This document shows, piece by piece, positions 59,892 to 64,000 of a DNA stretch of 64,000 bases. The first letter of the stretch is position 1. Each line of letters begins with the position of its first letter. The notes beneath the pieces were generated by a model. That model ran no database searches. It was given only the letters and a program-made list of their open reading frames with translations, and had not been told where the DNA came from. Where the stretch lies: the NCBI RefSeq assembly GCF_004028095.1, contig NZ_SBHM01000007.1, positions 1,116,001-1,180,000 on the forward strand. Reading direction: 5' to 3'. Position numbers and translations under genes: made by a program. This DNA comes from Paenarthrobacter ureafaciens. GTDB lineage: Bacteria; Actinomycetota; Actinomycetes; Actinomycetales; Micrococcaceae.

Positions 59892-60011
59892 TGCCCCCCT
59901 GTCGACCGCCGGTCGGACGGTTCATCGAATGCGTAAGAAATAATGCGGGCCTTCCGCCGGTTGCGGCAGGACAACAGAGGAAATCATACAGCAATGGCCT
60001 AATGGATGGAC

Positions 60012-60659
60012 TCATGCAGTGACTGCGTAGGCCTCCATAATGTCCTTGGAGCTCGCTACCTGCCCGTACTTGGCATTCATCTCGAAAAGGCTAACGTCGT
60101 GGCTCAGCTTCGCGCGGTCGAAGACGGCATCCTCGGCGATCACTACCGGCCAACCGTGGGAGTGCCCATCCACTACGGAAGCCCGCACGCATCCGGATGT
60201 GGTGCATCCGGCGACAACGAGGCTGTCCACTTTCTGCTTGACCAGCAAAGCGGCCAACGGGGTTCCGAAGAACGCGCTGGCGCGGGGTTTGGCAATGACG
60301 GCCTCCCCGGGAAGAGGTGCGAGCATGTCAGGAATTTCCGCGATTTCCGAGTGGCTGGATTGCCTCTCATCGACGGGGCGCGTCAGAGCGCCACCCAGGA
60401 TTCCCGAGTCTCCCACTGTATAGATCACTGGAAAATCCTTCTCGCGTGCCCACTCGATCAGTTCCTTTATATGAGTCAGCGCGGACCAGCCTGCGGGGCC
60501 GCAACTGAGTGGGCGGTCCGCAATTGATTCCTCCAGGGACAGGCCGCGTTCACCGAGGAAGGCGGTGACAACGTCAATGATCAGGAGCGCCGGCCTCTGG
60601 CCCGCCTCAACAGCACGTTCCGCCGAAGCGCCGAACCCCTTGTAGGCTTCGTCGGACAT
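60012..60659 (-). CDS. Isochorismatase-family cysteine hydrolase (maleamate/N-carbamoylsarcosine amidase-like)
   Basis: 215 residues. Asp in LLIIDVVTAF (near 29), Lys in VIAKPRASAFFGT (near 120), Cys in VAGCTTSGCVRASVVD (near 151). The CTTSGCVRASVVD form is shared with N-carbamoylsarcosine amidases and maleamate amidases. ATG 60659 has TTGGAGAGA upstream; a start seven codons earlier is less likely. 31 bases after the PuuE-type gene, same strand; a ring-opening hydrolase plus amidase pair. Confidence 0.87.
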   Translation of the reverse strand: MSDEAYKGFGASAERAVEAGQRPALLIIDVVTAFLGERGLSLEESIADRPLSCGPAGWSALTHIKELIEWAREKDFPVIYTVGDSGILGGALTRPVDERQSSHSEIAEIPDMLAPLPGEAVIAKPRASAFFGTPLAALLVKQKVDSLVVAGCTTSGCVRASVVDGHSHGWPVVIAEDAVFDRAKLSHDVSLFEMNAKYGQVASSKDIMEAYAVTA

Positions 60660-60689
60660 TACGTCTCTCCAAGAGTGCATTTACTTTCC

Positions 60690-61607
60690 CTAATGTGTGG
60701 AGTTGGTTTTGTGGATGTGGTGGCCCCGCTGCGGCAGGGATGCCGGACAAGCAAGCTGGTAATGACGGGCGATTTCGTCGCTGGTAGTCAGCCAGACATC
60801 GGGCTGGCTGGTGATGAAACTTAGAATCAAGTCCAGGTACTTTGTCCGGTGCGGCTGGCCGCTTATAAAAGGATGCAGGGGCAATGCCATAACCCGACCA
60901 CCTTTATCCGAGTCCTTACTAAGCTGTTCGTACTGGTCAATTGCCATGCGCGAGAACTCGCCCGCACTGACCGCGCCGCCCAGCATCCTCACATCGTTAA
61001 CTTCGAAGGAGTACGGGATGCTCAGCATCCCCGGCACGTTGAGGTGAAAAGGCTGGTCATCCGCAGGCCAGTCCAGCAGATAGCTCACTCCAAGTTCGCT
61101 GAGGATCCTCGGAGTATCGGGTGTTTCAGTGGCATTGGGCCCCAACCACCCCTTGGGTCGCGAGCCCGTGTGCAGGGCGATCGTGTCCATCACTCCGCTG
61201 AGGTAGTCCAACTCTTCTGCAGGCGACATGCCCGCCTGCAGCGTGGAATTGTTACGGCCGTGGGCAAGCCAGGCCCACCCCCGCTCCCTGCCTGCATCGA
61301 TTACCTGCGGATAACGACTGCAGACGTCCGAGTTCAACAGGGCGCTGGCGCGTAGCCGGTATCGGTCAAGGGATTCGATAATTCGCCAAATCCCCACCCT
61401 CATGCCGTAATCCCGCCAACCGTGATTGAGCGGATCAAGGGGGAGGCCCGCGGACCCGGGCGAAATTGATATCGACCGCTTTCCCAATTCGAAATGCTCA
61501 ATATTGAGGCCTACATAAAATGCCACCCGCTTGCCGCCGGGCCACTCAAGAGGAGGTCGATCGACGATTGGACTGTAGTCATAAAGCTCTTGCTCGATTG
61601 TTATCAC
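60690..61607 (-). CDS. Polysaccharide deacetylase-fold hydrolase (PuuE/allantoinase-like)
   Basis: About 305 residues. YDYSPIVDRPPLEWPGGKRVAFYVGLNIE near the N-terminus, the HGWRDYGMRVGIWRI segment, SALLNSDVC, WLAHGRNNSTLQAGMSPAEE and ALPLHPFISGQPHRT fit the PuuE branch, which opens cyclic amides such as allantoin rather than deacetylating glycans. No signal peptide, so cytoplasmic. GTG 61607 is preferred (GGGGAA upstream); TTG 61649 is possible. The operator at 61705 lies between it and the permease operon. Confidence 0.83.
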   Translation of the reverse strand: MITIEQELYDYSPIVDRPPLEWPGGKRVAFYVGLNIEHFELGKRSISISPGSAGLPLDPLNHGWRDYGMRVGIWRIIESLDRYRLRASALLNSDVCSRYPQVIDAGRERGWAWLAHGRNNSTLQAGMSPAEELDYLSGVMDTIALHTGSRPKGWLGPNATETPDTPRILSELGVSYLLDWPADDQPFHLNVPGMLSIPYSFEVNDVRMLGGAVSAGEFSRMAIDQYEQLSKDSDKGGRVMALPLHPFISGQPHRTKYLDLILSFITSQPDVWLTTSDEIARHYQLACPASLPQRGHHIHKTNSTH

Positions 61608-61704
61608 CTTCGATTCCCCGACCTGCCGCGCCGGACCACACTCTCTCAAGTAGCTAAACGCCTGTGACCTATTGCACCGCGTTCACTTTGATCATACCAT
61701 TCGT

Positions 61705-61715
61705 TGGTTAGACCT
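61705..61715. promoter_or_regulatory. Regulon B operator 5 (between PuuE-like gene and permeases)
   Basis: TGGTTAGACCT, one base off the perfect palindrome, in the divergent gap 61608-61831. Confidence 0.65.
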
Positions 61716-61831
61716 TTCCAAAGGGAAGGTCAAGTCAAACCGCTGTCACCACGAAAGAAGCCAATGAATCCACAACCAAGTCCCTCGCCATTGCCGGCGG
61801 GACCGCCGTCACGGGACCCAGGGGGTTTGCC

Positions 61832-62605
61832 ATGAAAGCCCGAAAGCAGGTGCTGGGTCTCGCCGGGATCGCGGGGTTCCTGCTGCTATCCGAACTGAGT
61901 TCCCGTTCAGGGCTTGTGGACTCTCGGTTCATGCCACCCGCCAGCGACATCGTGGGCGCGCTTATGGGCAATCTGGTGCACCACAAGTTCTGGATTGCGG
62001 CAGGACAGACGATGCAGGCGTGGGCGATCGGCCTGGCCATTTCCCTTGTTTTGGGTGTCCTCCTTGGATTCGTCATCGGGTCTTCAACCGTTCTTCGCCG
62101 CCTGACCAATTCCACAGTGGAGTTCCTCCGACCGATTCCCTCGGTTGCGTTGATCCCGCTCGCGGTGTTGCTGTTCGGCGTAAAGATCGAGTCGTCGCTG
62201 ATGTTGATCATCTACGCGTCGTTCTGGCAGATCTTCATTCAGGTTCTCTATGGCGTGGCTGATGTGGACAACATCGCAATGCAAACGGCCCGGTCTTATG
62301 GACTGAATTCCTTGGCCCGGATCCGGCATCTCGTTTTCCCCACCACACTGCCGTACCTGATGACCGGCCTTCGCTTGGCCACAGCCGTCGCCTTGATCCT
62401 GGCCGTGACCGCCGGCCTCGTCATCGGCTCCCCTGGATTGGGCCGCGAGATTGCCCTGGCCCAGTCCGGTGGCGCGGTTCCGGAAATGTACGCCCTGGCT
62501 GTAGCCACCGGCCTCATTGGCGTGGGCATCAATATTGCCATGCGGAAGGTGGAACGGCGGGTCCTGTCCTGGCACTCATCGGTCCGGTCGGAGGCGATTG
62601 CATGA
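61832..62605 (+). CDS. ABC transporter permease (SsuC-like) 3
   Basis: 257-residue permease with about six helices and coupling loop VDNIAMQTARSYGLNSLARI near 146-165. AGGGGG precedes ATG 61832. Couples to the next permease by ATGA. First gene of a second importer in the regulon. Confidence 0.9.
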   Translation: MKARKQVLGLAGIAGFLLLSELSSRSGLVDSRFMPPASDIVGALMGNLVHHKFWIAAGQTMQAWAIGLAISLVLGVLLGFVIGSSTVLRRLTNSTVEFLRPIPSVALIPLAVLLFGVKIESSLMLIIYASFWQIFIQVLYGVADVDNIAMQTARSYGLNSLARIRHLVFPTTLPYLMTGLRLATAVALILAVTAGLVIGSPGLGREIALAQSGGAVPEMYALAVATGLIGVGINIAMRKVERRVLSWHSSVRSEAIA

Positions 62606-63375
62606 ACATCCTGAAGCGTTTCCTCTATGCAAGTGCCCTGCCTGTGGTCCTGGTCGCGATCTGGTGGGCAACGAGTTCCACCTCAACGAACTTTTTCGTC
62701 CCCAAGCCCGCCCCTCTCGTTTCGACGTTTGTAGAGACCTGGGTGGGAGAACGAATCTTCTCGGACGTGCTGCCGAGCATCGGCCGGCTGCTGGCGGGAG
62801 TTGCTATGGCAATCCTGCTCGGAGTCCTTTGTGGGCTGCTCATCGGCTCCGTCCGTTGGCTGCGTGAACTGACTGAACCGATCCTGGAATTCTTCCGCGC
62901 CATTCCGCCACCAGTTCTGGTGCCGGTGCTCATCCTCCTGTTGGGGGTCAACGATTCCATGAAGGTAACCGTGATCGTCTCCGGCTGCATATGGCCGGTG
63001 TTGCTCAACACCATCGAAGGCGTCCGGGCAATTGATTCGGTGTTGGCGGACTCGGCACGCACCTACGGGATCACCGGCCCGGCGCGGGTTCGGCACCTCG
63101 TCCTGCCTTCCGCGTTGCCGCAGATCATGGCCGGCATCCGCCAATGCCTCTCTCTCGGATTAATCCTCATGGTTATTTCCGAAATGTTCGCCTCATCCTC
63201 GGGGCTCGGCTTCACCATCGTCCAGTTCCAGCGGTCCTTCGCAGTTCCGGAGATGTGGTCCGGCATCGTGCTCCTGGGCCTCATCGGCGTCGTCATGTCA
63301 TTCATCTTCCAGTGGGCCGAGCGGCGAGTGCTGCGTTGGTACCACGGCTTGCGAGAGGTAGAAAATGCAGCCTGA
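62602..63375 (+). CDS. ABC transporter permease (SsuC-like) 4
   Basis: 257-residue permease, coupling loop AIDSVLADSARTYGITGPAR near 138-157. Different from the preceding one, so the channel is a heterodimer, like the first importer. Overlaps the ATPase start by 11 bases. Confidence 0.9.
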   Translation: MNILKRFLYASALPVVLVAIWWATSSTSTNFFVPKPAPLVSTFVETWVGERIFSDVLPSIGRLLAGVAMAILLGVLCGLLIGSVRWLRELTEPILEFFRAIPPPVLVPVLILLLGVNDSMKVTVIVSGCIWPVLLNTIEGVRAIDSVLADSARTYGITGPARVRHLVLPSALPQIMAGIRQCLSLGLILMVISEMFASSSGLGFTIVQFQRSFAVPEMWSGIVLLGLIGVVMSFIFQWAERRVLRWYHGLREVENAA

Positions 63376-64000
63376 ATCCATCTATGCCACACCCGGTTCG
63401 CAAAAGAATGCCCTTCCAACCGAACGTGCAATGCTCTCCGTTCGCGGGCTCAAGAAGGTCTACCAGACCGACGGCGGTGAGATTGAAGCCGTGCGGAGCC
63501 TGAACTTCGACCTCCGCCCAGGGGAACTGGCATGTCTGGTGGGTCCCTCCGGTTCAGGGAAGACCACCTTGCTCAAGTGCATCTCAGGGCTGATGTCCCC
63601 GACCGCCGGCGAAGTCCGCTTGAATGGCGAGCCTGTCGTCGGGCCTCCGAAGAAGATGGCCGTCGTGTTCCAGGAATATGGGCGGTCCCTCTTTCCGTGG
63701 ATGCGGATCCGTGAAAACGTCGAGCTTCCTTTGAAAAACCAAGGCGTGCCCAAGGCTGAGCGTGACCGGCTCGTTGAAGAGGCCCTCGAAGCCGTGGGAT
63801 TGTCGCACGTGCCGCTTTCCTACCCTTGGCAGCTGTCCGGCGGCATGCAACAGCGCGTTGCGATTGCCCGGGCCATCGCCTACCAGCCGGAGGTCCTGCT
63901 CATGGACGAGCCCTTCGCAGCGGTGGACGCACAGACCCGCGCTGATTTGGAGGACCTTATCCGGACGGTCTGGAAGAAGCTGGGTGTGACCGTACTCTTC
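63365..64000 (+). CDS. ABC transporter ATP-binding protein (SsuB/TauB-like) 2, cut by window edge
   Basis: First 212 residues. Walker A GPSGSGKTT (about 60-68), Q-loop VFQEYGRSLFPW (near 107), signature LSGGMQQRV (near 161), Walker B VLLMDEPFAAVD (near 181-192). The C-terminus lies beyond the window. No SBP for this importer is visible before the edge; the orphan SBP at 46828 could serve it. Confidence 0.92.
   Translation, partial: MQPESIYATPGSQKNALPTERAMLSVRGLKKVYQTDGGEIEAVRSLNFDLRPGELACLVGPSGSGKTTLLKCISGLMSPTAGEVRLNGEPVVGPPKKMAVVFQEYGRSLFPWMRIRENVELPLKNQGVPKAERDRLVEEALEAVGLSHVPLSYPWQLSGGMQQRVAIARAIAYQPEVLLMDEPFAAVDAQTRADLEDLIRTVWKKLGVTVLF

Noticed and set aside
59905..59920. Autoregulatory operator before the GntR gene at 59175
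   Set aside because: The bases CCGGTCGGACGG only loosely resemble the regulon B palindrome, so I do not claim a site.

Overview
The window reads as high-GC Gram-positive (actinobacterial) DNA. Genes are dense, GTG and TTG starts and TGATG/ATGA couplings are common, lipoprotein SBPs are frequent, and protein flavour fits Arthrobacter/Paenarthrobacter/Pseudarthrobacter (Micrococcaceae). The genus is inference. No rRNA, tRNA or CRISPR was seen. The window is an accessory catabolic region built from several regulator-plus-transporter-plus-enzyme modules.

Layout. (1) 1-2250: end of a sugar ABC ATPase (cut by the window edge), divergent from an FCD-type GntR regulator, then a GNAT acetyltransferase. 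(2) 2780-3792: an Abi_2/AbiF-type HEPN protein preceded by a compact structured leader RNA candidate. (3) 4152-14787: ROK repressor with a coupled 36-aa membrane micro-protein, TIM-barrel sugar isomerase and MDR dehydrogenase on the minus strand; divergent CUT1 sugar ABC importer, two Gfo/Idh/MocA oxidoreductases and a second TIM-barrel isomerase. This looks like an oxidise/isomerise/reduce (keto-glycoside style) sugar route. (4) 15181-23985: two nearly identical DJ-1/PfpI genes as inverted repeats around a complete IS3-family element and a minus-strand oxidative sugar pathway (GMC dehydrogenase plus small subunit, enolase-superfamily dehydratase, SMP-30 lactonase, hydroxyacid dehydrogenase).

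(5) 24089-34804: an unusual DhaK/DhaL pair, a cysteine hydrolase, an RbsA/RbsC/RbsC/SBP sugar importer, a GntR regulator, KDPG-type aldolase and KDG-type kinase. A shared motif, TCAGACCACC, sits in front of most units. Together with (4) this can make a semi-phosphorylative Entner-Doudoroff-like route: sugar, lactone, acid, 2-keto-3-deoxy acid, phosphate, pyruvate plus triose. (6) 34869-37654: SnoaL-like protein, a broken EAL gene, a small hypothetical, an OhrR/MarR regulator and a flavin reductase that share a long palindromic operator. (7) 37803-40979: IclR regulator, maleate-isomerase-like enzyme and dicarboxylate-type transporter.

(8) 40998-64000: a large catabolic regulon. Five near-identical palindromes (TGGTTAGACCA type) lie at the promoters, and an FCD GntR regulator is encoded at 59175-59891. 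The regulon holds an SsuABC-like importer, an MFS pump, an orphan paralogous SBP, nitrilase, [2Fe-2S] ferredoxin, Rieske oxygenase, ferredoxin reductase, a 4,5-dihydroxyphthalate-decarboxylase-like protein, LigJ and LigK homologues, a PanB-like protein lacking the PanB base, an unknown Rossmann-like small protein, an alpha/beta hydrolase with a Cys nucleophile, an MDR dehydrogenase, a phosphoglycerate-mutase-like protein, a PuuE-type deacetylase, two cysteine hydrolases and a second ABC importer running off the right edge. No ring-cleavage dioxygenase (LigAB) is visible. The substrate is unknown; a nitrile- or amide-bearing aromatic or heteroaromatic acid entering the protocatechuate 4,5-cleavage lower pathway fits the gene set.

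The best candidates for something new are the regulon in (8), the DhaK homologue in which all three catalytic residues are replaced, the AbiF gene with its leader RNA, and the coupled micro-protein at 4152-4262.
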